Notes under the pieces: generated by a model
Databases searched by the model: none
Told to the model about the DNA's origin: nothing
What the model saw: the letters and a program-made list of their open reading frames with translations, nothing else
Translations under genes and position numbers: made by a program
Part shown: one piece after another, positions 25,776 through 51,847 of the stretch
How the letters are laid out: every line of letters begins with the position of its first letter
Position numbering within the stretch: the stretch's first letter is position 1
From: Paulinella micropora
Taxonomy: Eukaryota; Cercozoa; Imbricatea; Euglyphida
Direction of reading: 5' to 3'
Length of the DNA: 64,000 nt
Assembly (NCBI GenBank): GCA_009731375.1
Contig: BJOX01000360.1
Location: 528,537 to 592,536, forward strand

Positions 25776-26055
25776 ATATTGCTGTTGACATTCAAGACAA
25801 CAAAAAAAATTGATTTTTCTGTTCTGGTTGGAATTTCAGTTTTGGTTGGAATTTTGATTTTGGGTGAAAATTTGAATTTTTCAAATTAACGGCTATATTC
25901 GTCCGCAAAATATCGTAAATTTTCGCGAAATGTTACCGTTAAATTTGAAAATTTGAATTTTTGTCACAAAAATGAAAAACTGTCACAAAAATGAAAATCT
26001 GACACAAAAATGAAAAACTAATTTTTGTTGTTGTCTTGAATGTCAACAGCAATAT
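25776..26055. mobile_element. MITE with 28-bp terminal inverted repeats
   Basis: Positions 25776-25803 and 26028-26055 are perfect inverted repeats (ATATTGCTGTTGACATTC…). Counting the terminal TA as target-site duplication gives a 274-278 bp element that starts TTGCTG and is flanked by TA, as in Tc1/mariner-type MITEs. The interior has nested inverted repeats (around 'aaattaacgg' and 'accgttaaattt') and three tandem 'tgtcacaaaaatgaaaa' units. No transposase is encoded. Confidence 0.8.
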
Positions 26056-27120
26056 TAATATATAGAATAGTGACAATCAGTTCTTTCAAAGTTGCAAACT
26101 TTGAGCGAGAGCGAGACCAGGTCCTGTTATAATATTTATAATAAACTTACTACAGGAATTTTGAAATTTCTTTGCAAACTGACAAGTCCCACTGTCAGAC
26201 TCAGATTCAGTCAGTCAAAATACATTGACAATGTGTCACGTGCCACCGTCCCTCACTTTTGGCTATATAATTACTCTTTATTATTAATATTAATGTAATC
26301 ATGACATAATCAGCTTTGCATAATCACGACGCATGAAATTCATAATCGCATGATCAGTTATAAATTATAACCTTAAATGATTAATCATTCAGTTATTTTC
26401 ACCGACCCGGCGGCGAGTTAATATGGAGTCGCCTGCTATTACTAGCTTTGAACCTGGCCTGTCCGACTCGGCCACCCCGGTTTTTCAGATCCGCCGGCCC
26501 CGGCAGCGCTCTTAGGGGCCTGGGGCGGGCTCAAACTTTGCACAGTAAGACTGTAATAATTATGGCTCCAACCGCCCGCGGCTGCTGTTTTGATTTTTTT
26601 ACGCAAACACTTATAATGAAAATGATTCGTTGAAAGTTTGGTTTCAGCAGTGATGACTCTCTCGTCTTTGTTGAATAGCCTAAGCGGTACTCGGAGAGAG
26701 CTGTGAGACTCAGTTGGCTTTGGCAATAATATCCTGGGCCGATGCCAGGGACTCTGACAATGCTAAAGCCATTTGCTAGCTTGGAACAATAGCTTCAAGG
26801 GCCCGGTCGAATGACATGCTGTACTGATCACATGCTCAGGACTGCTTCACTATGATGTAAGATTGTCAATATTAGATTTGAAAAAAAAAAAAAAAAAGGC
26901 AGCAGTGAGGCTGCAAAAGCACTGTTACAAAACTTACTATTTGTAGGGACGGAAAGAAGGGTGAGGAGGCATATATTTTACACTTGGAGGCTCTGATTCA
27001 GGCCGCTACTGCTTGGCACCTTTGGATCTTGTTTGCTGAGGGCCAGGAACGTGTGGAGCATTCGCACGCCAGTTCCGGGGAGGAGGAACAGGAGCTCGTG
27101 GAACATTTGCCGTAGGAGGA
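26056..27120. other. Intergenic region with one plus-strand exon candidate
   Basis: Most of this stretch shows nothing. At about 26950-27105 the plus strand reads GEEAYILHLEALIQAATAW and continues protein-like to a TAG at 27105-27107, then into a GAA-encoded Lys tract in the same frame. No family is recognised. Confidence 0.25.
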
Positions 27121-27138
27121 GGGGGAGGGGGAGGCCGT

Positions 27139-27295
27139 CGAAAAGAAGAAGAAGAAGAAGAAGAAGAAGAAGAAGAAGAAGAAGAAGAAGAAGAAGAAGA
27201 AGAAGAAGAAGAAGAAGAAGAAGAAGAAGAAGAAGAAGAAGAAGAAGAAGAAGAAGAAGGAGGAGGAGGAGGAGGAGGAGGAGGAGGAGGAGGAT
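27139..27295. repeat. (GAA)n and (GGA)n microsatellite
   Basis: About 120 bases of GAA followed by 35 bases of GGA. Confidence 0.95.
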
Positions 27296-27530
27296 CAGGA
27301 GGAGGTCGAAATGGAGGAGTCTGAGGCTGCAGTAATTCCTAGCACCAGTGCAGCAACATAAAAACACGACAGGCTCTGACATCAGAAAAGCCTTCCAATT
27401 TACATAGCTAACTCTTAAACTCAAACGACAGCGTGCTTACTTTCTTATTTTCCATTCAGCTTAAACATGTCATGTGTTTCAAATGATTCATGCAAATGAA
27501 CCCGATATCACTCAGATGATTGTAGCTTAC

Positions 27531-28447
27531 CTCACGGACTTGGAGTGTCTTGTATTCCTTATCCACCTTTGAGTTTCGCTTCCCGCATTTGAATGTTTCC
27601 CCGCCTTGGCAAGGGTAGAACTCCACAGCTCGTCCAAACTATTGAAGACACCCTCATCATCATTTCGATTAGCTTCAACTTGTTCCATCTGCTTCAAGAG
27701 CTTCTGGAGCTTATGATTGTCATGTTTGACTGCCAGTACTCCAAGCTGCTCTGTTGCAATGCGAAACAATTTATCGTTGGTGATCAGGATGGTTCGATAG
27801 CCCTCGTTGATTCGCGCGCTTGCGCACATCACGTTGGCTTGGTGTCCATCCTGGTCCAATTGCGATGCATTTTTCTTCTCCTTCTGCTTTGACTTACTTT
27901 CATCAACATGCTTTGTGGCTCGGTCGTGAAAATCATCACCTTCTTCTTTGCTTTGCTTATGGCAAATGTATGGGAGGTCTGCAACGAAGTTCAGGGCGTG
28001 TCGAGCCTGCGCTGCCAGCGTCGGTAATTTTTTTTGAGTTTTTCTGCTTGTTGTTCAAGGACGAAATCACGGCCTGTGATATGACGATTCTGAGCTCGTC
28101 GCTAATCTCATTTCCAAGATCGTGTCGCTTGACCCAATCTAAAATGATGTCACAGGGCGACCTAAACAGCAAGCCCCAAAACGAATTATGTTGATTAAAC
28201 CCATACGCATCGTCAACAGAATCCTAAGCATTCAAGGTCCTGAGATAACCCAGCTCCTTGAGCTGACTTCGAAACGCTTTTACATGCCCGATTTTATGCC
28301 CATAGTCATCACAAATAACTCTGCTTATTTTTAAGAGCAGGAACGCAAGTGGTGCAAGGGAAATGTACCTATCCTCGCAAAGGCCGCGTCTGCGGTTGCG
28401 GGAACGAATGCTCAGGACTTGTTGACGCTTTTCTCGTCGCAGCGTGG
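27531..28447 (-). pseudogene. Damaged minus-strand reading frame, unrecognised
   Basis: One long exon-like frame ends at donor GTAAGC (27530-27525). It reads NDPTLRREKRQQVLSIRS, then SLAPLAFLLLKISRVICDDY, then an in-frame TAG at 28214-28216, then DSVDDAYGFNQHNSFWGLLF. It changes frame near the T8 run at 28026-28033 and continues through ICHKQSKEEGDDFHDRA and a helical segment to RHSKSVR. The protein-like sequence on both sides of each break suggests a decayed gene or local sequence errors. It lies just downstream of the stop of the OTU gene, on the same strand. No family is recognised. Confidence 0.45.
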
Positions 28448-28522
28448 GATCATTTGTATTAGACAGTCAGAACTTTAGACAACCGCACACATGCAGGCAC
28501 AGCATACGCATACACAAATACT

Positions 28523-28555
<33 letters not shown>

Positions 28556-28595
28556 GATACAATATCATGCACACACACAAAGCCTGCCTGATTGG

Positions 28596-34990
<6,395 letters not shown>

Positions 34991-35036
34991 TGCATCATAC
35001 AACATGCATAATGCATGCATACACATGTACAAAACA

Positions 35037-35037
<1 letters not shown>

Positions 35038-35133
<96 letters not shown>

Positions 35134-35565
35134 GTGCTTCTCTGTCAATGGCTGATGCATNNNNNNNNNNNNNNNNNNNNNNNNNNNNNNNNNNNNNNNN
35201 NNNNNNNNNNNNNNNNNNNNNNNNNNNNNNNNNNNNNNNNNNNNNNNNNNNNNNNNNNNNNNNNNNNNNNNNNNNNNNNNNNNNNNNNNNNNNNNNNNNN
35301 NNNNNNNNNNNNNNNNNNNNNNNNNNNNNNNNNNNNNNNNNNNNNNNNNNNNNNNNNNNNNNNNNNNNNNNNNNNNNNNNNNNNNNNNNNNNNNNNNNNN
35401 NNNNNNNNNNNNNNNNNNNNNNNNGATAATAAGATAATAATAAGATAATAGTGCTTCTCTGTCAATGGCTGATGCAAATCTGCACATGCGCCTCCATCGT
35501 CTCACCCGTGAGGGGAGTACGAAGAATTGACGATAGGCTCTAATGACACCCCCGCAAGGGCAGTT
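35038..35565 (-). repeat. (AAT)n and tRNA-derived SINE fragments around a gap
   Basis: AAT repeats (35038-35131) lead into the family-I 3' end (35132-35160), then a 264-base gap. After the gap a second family-I 3' end (35449-35565) follows 'gataata' repeats. The second copy has 'gatgcaaatctg' instead of 'gatgcatttctg', so there are at least two insertions or an assembly repeat. Confidence 0.8.
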
Positions 35566-35578
35566 NNNNNNNNNNTCT

Positions 35579-36124
35579 TTTTTTTTTTTTTTTTGCTCTT
35601 TCTCTTCCTTGGCTCCTAGCCTCTCTTCATCTCTAACAATTTCTAAATGCACGTGTTTTCATATGCTTTCTTTCTATGCTTTCCTATGTTTCATTAAATG
35701 TTAGCCCTTTCATCTCTTCTCTCTCTAGCTTTGTAGGCATATTTCCATCTGTTTCTTTTTTGTGTTTTTTCTGTCTTCTAGCTCTCCCTCTCTCTCTCTC
35801 TCTCCTTCCTTCTTCTTCTTCTTCTCTCCTCTTCTCTCCTCTTCTCTCCTCTTCTCTCCTCTTCTCTTCTTCTCTTCTCTTCTCTTCTCTTCTTCTTCTC
35901 TTCTCTTCTTCTTCTCTCCGTTCTCTTCTTCTCTTCTCTTCTTCTCTTCTCTTCTCTCTTTCTCTTTCTCTCTTTCTCTCTTTCTCTTCTCTTTCTCTTT
36001 CTTTCTCTTCTCTTCTCTTCGCTTCGCTTCTCTTCTCTTTATCTCTGTCTGTCTCTTTTCCCTAGTTCGTTCTATCTATCTTAGTATCTATAGATCTTAG
36101 TATCTATCTATCTATCTATCTATC

Positions 36125-36162
<38 letters not shown>

Positions 36163-36170
36163 AACCTATC
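35579..36170. repeat. CT-rich, (CTTTC)n and (CTAT)n tracts
   Basis: A T run at the edge of a gap, a pyrimidine-rich tract of TTCTC units (35795-36060), and CTAT repeats (36100-36165). Leu/Ser-rich frames here are artefacts. Confidence 0.9.
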
Positions 36171-36400
36171 TATCTCACATACACTCATTGTTTGAGTTCG
36201 GATCTCAAGGGCAAGGAGGGTCAAACACTCACCTGAGTTGCCGCTCCAGGTTCCCCTTTTGTGCAATTTCTCGCAGTTTGCCATTCTACAGACAACCAAA
36301 GGGATATAAAAAGATGCAGCTGGAGGGGATAGGAGAAGTTACATGTGATAAAAAACAAGTAAGTAACAACGGAATCTTGGAAAAATGCAAGATATTATTA

Positions 36401-39400
36401 CCAAGAATTCCTTGAGCTTTGCTTCGATGTGATCCCTTCGTTTGTGCAAGAAATGCTCAATGTGCGTCTTCAGGTCCTTGACGCAGTCCTCTAAGTCCTG
36501 TAGCAATAGTTCGTTTGCTGTTTCCTCCAAGTTTAGATTGGTCATCACGTTTCTGATTTGGTCTCTGGGTTTGACTTCCATCTTCTTGTGCAGCTGTGAT
36601 AGCTCATTCTGGAGGGTTCCTTTGGCTTTGAATAAGCATTCCAAGCAGGTGCGCTTTTGAACGATATTCAATCCACTGGCAAACTCATCTTTGCTCTTGG
36701 TCTTTCTGCATGCGCTGCACTTAGCCTGGCCAGGCGGGGGTTGAAATGATAAAACGGGAGCTTGCTTGTTCACATCAGCCTGCTTGCAAGCATCAAAGTC
36801 ACCAAACGCGTCCAGAAGTTTCTGCCCATCCGAGACCACTCCAGGTAGTTCCAAAGCCTGCAGCAAGCCTCGCAGCGCGTTGCCACGGCATCGGCTTTTC
36901 ACAGCTTCCAAATCAATCTTTTTCGCAGGACGTCCCAACAGTCTTTGCCACACTTCGAGACCCAGTAGCTCCTCGTCTGGCGGCATCCAACGAAAGATGT
37001 AGCATAGGATAGGAGGCAATGAAGGTGTAATGTTGGTTCATGATACTTCTTGCCCTAGCTTCGACATCGATCGCGAAGCCTTTTACTTCAGACGTCTTCT
37101 CATCCTTTTGGTCAAGTTCTCTGAGCATCTGCTCATCATCGCGTACTTCCAACGCGTCGTTTTCCATACCACCACCACTGTCACAGCAGGGGTTGTTCCT
37201 GATGCGATCGCCTCCCACTGCCTCCATCACTTCACTCTTGACCCACTCCAGGACTGCGTCGTATGTGGCCTTTTCCGCCTTTGCCTCCTCGATGGCAAGC
37301 ATACCTTTCTCTTCCAGGTCCTCCTTACTATTTATATCTCCAAACACCTCTCGTATCATGAACTCAAGGTTGATGCGCTCCTCGCCTTGACTGGTCACTT
37401 TCATCCCTGCTTTTTCCAGGTTCAAGTTCCAAATCAGGTGTCTCGCGGGTGCGCCTACACACGCGGGGCCATCGCAAAAGTGCAGCATCTGGAATTTCAA
37501 TTGATGGATAATCAAAAATAGGCAAAGACATCTATCCTCGAAATTTACAGGGGCAAAAAACCCTAGATATTGATACTGTAAACGGGTAGCTCAAAAAAGA
37601 TGGGTACTAACCCCCAAAATTGAAATAAGATCGTAAGCAAAGAACATCTGAGGATGAAAGAACAAACATGGCAAGAATCCCGCAATATGAATGAAGCTTC
37701 GAGGTTGCATACCGTCCGGGTTTGCTGAGTTCATCTCGTCACCACTTTGCGCACAAAGCTTCTTCAAGAAGCCCGATCGTTTCAACGTGTCATAGATGTG
37801 CTCATTGACACTAGCCGAGCCGGCATTGACCACCACCGATTGGGCCTGATTACGCAAGTGTGTAGACACCCGAGATGTGGCAAAGGAATGTTTACAAAAA
37901 AGTGCTGCATTTCATACACAACCTTTTGTTGGTGCGACGGAGATTGCGACAATTACTGAGTATATGCATTTGTGGACGCATTCCAGCGGTGTTTGTTTGG
38001 AGCTGTGCGGTCTGCTCTGACTAAGATGTGTTTTCAAGGCAACACAGATCCTGAGAGCGGTTTGAATAGTAAACAGATAAACAACCACTGTAATTGGAGG
38101 CTTGACATATAGAAAGTTGGCAATTTTGTGTGTGGGCATCTGATGACCTTGCTAACATCATTGTCATAGTAATTTCTGTATGTATTTGCGTGCTCTATCC
38201 ACTGGCTATTCATGATGGTATGGATGCGCAAGGTGCCAGAGCTACCTTGTTCACTGCCTCGTTTGTAGCCCGAGCTTTCAGGTTGTCTGTATGCGCCAAC
38301 CCCGGAGTATCGCCAGGCATATACCCCCTGCACGGCGGGTAAACTGATCGGCACTTCAGAGCAACATCGCTTGGGAAGGTTGTGATGCAGTAATATTAAT
38401 AAGAATAATAATCATTATCAAAGACAAACGAAGGTTTTCAGTTGAAAAATGCATATGTATGTTGTTTGACTTGATATGTCTTCTTACTTCGCAAGTATAC
38501 ATATCATTGTATGTTGCTTGAGGTGTCTTCTTACTTCGCAAAGATGGAAAGGGGCCATAGAGAACGGTGCTTTTGATGATTGAGCGAAGGCAAAGGTTTT
38601 TTTTGCTGTCATTATATCTACACATGCACCATAATCAGACCCAGGTTACAACGATAATGTCCGAAAACTAGAAAATGTTAGGAAAATTGTGGTTACTCAC
38701 CGTGCAGATATTCTTGCACACCTCGCACATAACAACGATCCACCATCAGATCCTCCCCATTCCTGCCGTAAACGCTCATGCAAAGATGGAAAAATAACGA
38801 AAGTAAACATACCCACAAAAGATTTCCCATGAGTTCAGGTATTACTTACTTCAGGATGCAGAGGAACCTGGCAGCAATTCAAGGATAAAAAGACAAGCGT
38901 TTTTAGACCAAAATCCTCTTGAATTTCTGCACCTCACAAAAACAAAAGATCAAAACCTGCGACAGACAAAAAAAAAACAAAAAAAAAAAAAAGAGAGAGA
39001 GAAAAATATATGAAGGAGAAAAAGAAAGAGATGAAGTGCGTGTGTGTGAGTGAGTGAGTGAGTGAGAGTGAGAGTGAGAGTGCGAGTGAGAGTGAGACTG
39101 AGAGTGAGAGTGATAATGGGTAAGTGAGAGCGTGTGGGAAAGAAGTATCTTCCTGCGTTAAATTTGGGTGTAAAACTCTGTTCTTTCCTTCTTTCTTTCT
39201 TTTATTTTGGCTGTCTCATTTTCTCAAAGGAAAGCCAGGTAGCTCTTGCTTTTTCCGGGTCGAGAAGCAACTGATCCGTTTTTAGTGGGAGCCAGTTCGA
39301 AGCAGTCAGGTAGTGGTAAGTATCCTGAAGTATTTAAGCTGCCTGCAACTATGCAACAATTCACATCAGCATTTATGACTGATATTAGATTCGCTTGGAT

Positions 39401-41200
39401 TTTTTATGCGTGCCGAGGTCGGTGCACCTCAGATCTTTGTCTGATTTTCGTAGAATGGATGGCCTCGCCTTTTTACGTGCCACTTGATCGAAGTTTTGCG
39501 AGTTCGTGAGCTTGAGATGCTTAAGGTAATCATGCCCCTCCTTCAGTAGGAAACAAAGCAAAAGATCACAAAAGCAACCAGAAACGACAAAGAACACATA
39601 TATGTGCGGAGCTTTCTGGAGATTTCAAAACACTGACCAGCCACGATTAAAGTTTGCAGATAGAACGTGTACATGAGAAGAAGAAAGAAGAAGAAAGAAG
39701 AAGAAGGAAGAAAAAAGAAAGAAGAAGAAAGAAGAAGAAAGAAGAAGAAAGAAGAAGAAAGAAGAAAGAAGAAAAGAAGAAGAAAAGAAGAAGAAAAGAA
39801 TAAAAGAAGAAGAAAGAAGAAGAAAGAAGAAGAAAGAAGAAAGAAGAAGAAAGAAGAAGAAAGAAGAAGAAAGAAGAAGAAAGAAGAAGAAAGAAGAAGA
39901 AAGAAGAAGAAAGAAGAAGAAAGAAGAAGAAAGAAGAAGAAAGAAGAAGACAGAAGAAGACAGAAGAAGACAGAAGAAGACAGAGAAAAAGACAGAAGAA
40001 GACAGGTCACAGAAGAAGACAGAAGAAGACAGAAGAAGACAGAAGAAGACAGAAGAAGACAGAAAAAGACACAAGAAGGCAGAAGAAGGCAGAAGAAGAC
40101 AGAAGAAGACAGAAGAAGACAGAAGAAGACAGAAGAAGACAGAAGAAGACAGAAGAAGAAGAAGAAAGAAGAAGAAAGAAGAAGAAAGAAGAAGAAAGAA
40201 GAAGCAGAAGAAGACAGCAGAAGAGAGAAGACAGAGGATGACAGAAGAAGACAGAAGAAGACAGAAGAAGACAGAGGAAGACAGAAGAAAGTAGTAGTTG
40301 TGGTGGTGGTGGATGTTGTCGTTGTTATATTAAGTCTTGTTTGTTTGTTTGTTTGTTCATAACTTAGAAAAAAAAACGCATATGCACACATACACACAAG
40401 TTCAGAACCTGGATCTGCTTTAAAGCCCAGTTTTTTGTTCGATACTGGATCTTTAAATGGACTGTCTTTCCCCAGGCCACCCACTGCGTGAATGAGGTAG
40501 TCGAGGTGACTGAGCTTTTTGTCGGCACCCACAAGTCTCTTACCCCTGATTTCCCAGCTGCAGACATACACAAGCATCAAACCGCGTAGATGTCTAGCCA
40601 AACAAGATCCATGCGATGCCTATTCTGCAAGCAGATAATAAGGATTAGCCTTTGAGGTACGTACTTTTTGCATAGTCCCAGAGAAGCTGATAGGTTAGCG
40701 CATGTTCCTTGAGGCGACCACAATCTGTCTTTCTACAAAGTCCTGATGGTCGTCCGGAAACATCACTTTGCCGCCCATGCTTGTAAGCACTTTGTCCATT
40801 TGATCACGATCCATTTTCAGACCTGCTGTCAAACTGTCCAGGTGGCCCTGCAAAAAAAGTGAAGCAAGTCGAAACATATGGTCATTGACCTCACGAAATA
40901 TGAAGCAAACCCTGAGATAGGACACAAAATCCTTGCAAACACAAATGATATAACACAAAGATGTTAAAAAAGGTAGTGATATCGAAACCAAGATACTAAA
41001 CAAAGATGCGATCAAGTGAAAAATAAATTACAGTCTTGATGTCTCTTTGCTCGAACACGGTCTGAAGGCCTTCAAGAGTAATCACACTTTGTTCCCGCGA
41101 TAAGTTGGCATTCAGACGGTAATAATCATCAGGCGTCACCATAATATGATTCCGAGTGCAGATCCATGTTGAAGTGAAACGACTTGCCTGACTTTACCTG
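36401..41200 (-). CDS. Minus-strand exons, one with a Cys-rich motif like Stc1; maybe part of the OTU gene
   Basis: Exons with good splice sites: about 41200-41037 (…LSREQSVITLEGLQTVFEQRD), about 40850-40697, about 40560-40395, 38774-38701, 37845-37713 and 37488-36401. The longest (about 360 codons) begins MLHFCDGPACVGAP. It contains an acidic helical part, a frame change near 37005, then KCSACRKTKSKDEF with RTCLECL, and ends in a coiled coil. The paired CxxC spacing resembles the small zinc motif of Stc1-type proteins, a weak similarity. The exons point towards the OTU exons on the same strand, and large repeat-filled introns are usual in this window, so one gene is possible. Another frame change is seen near 41150. 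Confidence 0.45.
38960..39240. repeat. A-rich, (GTGA)n and pyrimidine-rich low-complexity sequence
   Basis: A runs, imperfect GAGTGA repeats (39045-39130) and a CTTT tract. Intronic to the minus-strand exons. Confidence 0.8.
39676..40295. repeat. (AGAAGAAGA/AGAAGAAGAC)n tract, 620 bp
   Basis: GAAGAAA-type units pass into 10-bp 'agaagaagac' units (about 39945-40290). The unit change within one tract suggests two expansion phases. Confidence 0.9.
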
Positions 41201-41339
41201 AATAGCATAAATGTGCAGTGCTAGAATGAAAGAGAAGGCATGCGCACGCGAAGTAGGGAAGGATACATCTGAATGCATGCATGAGGGCAAGAACGAATGT
41301 GTATTTATCGAAAAAAATGAGGAGAAGAAAGAAAGACAG

Positions 41340-43115
<1,776 letters not shown>

Positions 43116-43870
43116 ACACAAAAAAGAGAGAAGACTCAAGTGAATGAGGAAGCAGGTGTTTGAGATTACTTCGCAAATTATGAATTTTCTTTGCAAATGG
43201 GACAGTTGGAGATAGAAAAATCAACAAATCAACAAGCACGCGCGTATATGTGTACATATATGTATAAAAACCGCAGTGCATTCTACATATATACATGCAT
43301 GCATTAAGCATGAAAAATCCTCATGAAAGCCTCAATAGATGTCTTTCAAGCCATAAAACCATATTCGGACTTCTCCTCCTCCTCCTCCTCCTCCTCCTTA
43401 TCCTTCTTCTTCTTCTTCTTCTTCTTCTTCTTCTTCTTCTTCTTCTTCTTCTTCTTCTTCTTCTTCTTCTTCTGGTACTTTGGGGGGAGGGGGTGGGGGG
43501 ATGTAGACATATTTACTTGATAATATATGTATATATGTACATGAATATTATATTCATGAACAACAGCAGCAACAAAGCAGCTCAACAACAACAGCAGTGC
43601 TAATAATGCTGATACCGTCGCAAAAGAGAGACATTGAGATAGATTGAGAGGGACCTTCTGGGTCCAACGGGCGGCGTTGCTCTGCGCACTTTTGCCTTCC
43701 GCAGTACCTGCCAGGAGCCAGACACCATCACACTATCAGGTCCTTTGTTGCATGGGTGGTATGATGTTCCCCATGCGAACGATCGAAATACCTAGGCGTT
43801 TGCTTGTTGAACCGCTCTCCAATCTTTGCCTTGCCGTTCTGGCCTGACGGGAAAATAACACCACAGCTTT
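43116..43870. other. Mostly unique sequence with a (CTT)n tract
   Basis: A CTC/CTT tract at 43373-43473 followed by a G run. The rest, including 43630-43870, shows no convincing exon. Confidence 0.5.
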
Positions 43871-43877
43871 GTTTCCA

Positions 43878-43901
43878 CTAGTACTACTAGTGCTGCCACT
43901 A

Positions 43902-43991
<90 letters not shown>

Positions 43992-44029
43992 TTTTACTAC
44001 TACTACTACTACAACCACCACCCACCACC

Positions 44030-44092
<63 letters not shown>

Positions 44093-44142
44093 GCTACTGC
44101 TGCTGCTACTACTACTACTACTACTACTACTACTGCTTCCGC

Positions 44143-44202
<60 letters not shown>
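43878..44202. repeat. (ACT)n, (CCA)n and (AAT)n tracts
   Basis: ACT 43880-43990, CCA 44015-44040, ACT 44041-44135 and AAT 44144-44202, the last adjoining a SINE copy. Confidence 0.95.
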
Positions 44203-44204
<2 letters not shown>

Positions 44205-44380
44205 GTGCTTCTCTGTCAATGGCTGATGCATTTCTGCACATGCGCCTCCATCGTCTCACCCGNNNNNNNNNNNNNNNNNNNNNNGGTCAATTCAATGAAA
44301 ATACTGGTGGCACCGACGGGAATCGAACTGGCGACAGGGCCCAGATGGTAGAACTTGACCACTGGGCTATCACGGTGTCC
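44203..44380 (-). repeat. tRNA-derived SINE, family I, with internal gap
   Basis: The 3' end (44203-44262) and the tRNA-like head (44285-44380) are visible on either side of a 22-base gap. This copy seems to lack the internal duplication seen at 32.3 kb. Flanked by AAT on both sides. Confidence 0.85.
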
Positions 44381-44425
<45 letters not shown>

Positions 44426-44681
44426 NNNNNNNNNNNNNNNNNNNNNNNNNNNNNNNNNNNNNNNNNNNNNNNNNNNNNNNNNNNNNNNNNNNNNNNNNNN
44501 NNNNNNNNNNNNNNNNNNNNNNNNNNNNNNNNNNNNNNNNNNNNNNNNNNNNNNNNNNNNNNNNNNNNNNNNNNNNNNNNNNNNNNNNNNNNNNNNNNNN
44601 NNNNNNNNNNNNNNNNNNNNNNNNNNNNNNNNNNNNNNNNNNNNNNNNNNNNNNNNNNNNNNNNNNNNNNNNNNNNNNNNN

Positions 44682-44909
44682 TACTGATGCAGCTAATGGC
44701 ATATCCTCAACGGACATAAGCCTCCAATACCCTTGTTCGAGGTCCTCCACCCCCCCGTGTCAGTCTCTCGCCTGATGATCGGGGCCACCGATGGAGCTCC
44801 TGAGGGCAAGACTGCACTAAGCCGAGGTTATTCCGCAGTCCCAGCAACCTCTTGGAAGACGTCACCGAATGTGCAAGTGCATACACCAAGCACGGTTGCT
44901 AGAGCTGCC
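44682..44909 (-). repeat. Family-II retroposon-like element, truncated
   Basis: Matches the satellite unit with scattered differences (for example 'cttggaagacg' and 'aagcacgg'). It ends at …agagctgcc where AAT/AGT repeats begin, a truncation point different from the copy at 15979. The left end is in a gap. Confidence 0.85.
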
Positions 44910-44925
44910 AATAATAGTAGTAGTA

Positions 44926-44999
<74 letters not shown>

Positions 45000-45000
<1 letters not shown>

Positions 45001-45238
45001 GTGCTTCTCTGTCAATGGCGAATGCATTTCTGTACATGCCTCCATCGTCTCAGTCGCGAGGGGAGTACGAAGATTTGCGATATGCTCTACTGACACCCCC
45101 GCAAGGCAGCTCCAAGCCTTCCAGACAGACCAATACTTTCAAAGAAAATATCCTTTGAAAATACTGGCACCGACGGGAATCGAACTGGCGACAGGTCCCA
45201 GATGGTAGACCTTAACCACTGGGCTATCGCGGTGCCAC
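45000..45238 (-). repeat. tRNA-derived SINE, family I, best-preserved tRNA head
   Basis: A diverged copy. On the minus strand its head begins GGCACCG and the same region ends CGGTGCC, a perfect 7-bp pairing like an acceptor stem, with A box TAGCCCAGTGG and B box AGTTCGATTCC between. AGTGGTTAAGG is reminiscent of Ser/Leu-type tRNAs. (AAT)n lies on both sides (44925-44999 and 45239-45344). Confidence 0.85.
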
Positions 45239-51197
<5,959 letters not shown>

Positions 51198-51377
51198 CAG
51201 TTCTACTCCTAGTAATACCAGAGCAATTTTATGTGCCGAGCGGCGATGAAGCGAGAAGATGGATAAAAGTTTTTTCTATCCCCGGGGCAAAAAATTCCAT
51301 ATTGAAGGGAAGAATGGAATGTAGTGGACCAGTGACGAATAATCGCTTTGATAGTTGAGACTTACTACCACTAGTAC

Positions 51378-51452
51378 CTGAACAAGCAGTTTGTCACCTC
51401 TCCACTCTGTCGGGAGTTTTGCTTCCTCCAACACAAGAAACTCATGCAAAGC
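51378..51452 (-). CDS. Single 25-codon exon of an unrecognised gene
   Basis: Bounded by ATATAG at the acceptor and GTACTA at the donor, phase 0 on both sides, reading ALHEFLVLEEAKLPTEWR then GDKLLVQ. It is too short to assign. It lies on the same strand as the OTU-type exons and could be an upstream exon of that gene. Confidence 0.4.
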
Positions 51453-51589
51453 CTATATAATATACATGTGTAAATTTGAAAAAACCTAACAAAAAAAAAT
51501 AAAAAAAATATTATTTTATATATATATACATATATATACATATTCATATAATTACCTAAAATCTACGAAGGCCTGAACGATCCGTTGCA

Positions 51590-51845
51590 TTTTTGTCCTG
51601 GCGGCCCGACCATGCAAGAATTGCCTGTTTGTACCTGTGGACCGGCCGGATAACCATTGCCCTTTTGTGCCCGCAAAGTGGCATTTGTTGCACGGCCGGC
51701 CCGGAAGGAGAAAAATTGTATTTCCACGCGAAATTGGCATTTGTTACATGGCCAGCCCGAAGCAAGAAAAATGGTATTTTCCCGCGAAATTTCAGCATTT
51801 GCATATCGCTGCATATTTCGGCCATATCAGCTTGGGGGGTGTCTG
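51590..51845. repeat. GC-rich tandem repeat of about 57 bp
   Basis: Three to four diverged units share 'gcatttgttgcacggcc' and 'gcgaaatt'. This is the first sequence with the composition of the right-hand segment and may mark the junction. Confidence 0.7.
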
Positions 51846-51847
51846 GC

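Noticed and set aside
26390-26640. rRNA or GC-rich structured RNA
   Set aside because: The GC-rich stretch does not match any rRNA segment I know and has no clear extended pairing.
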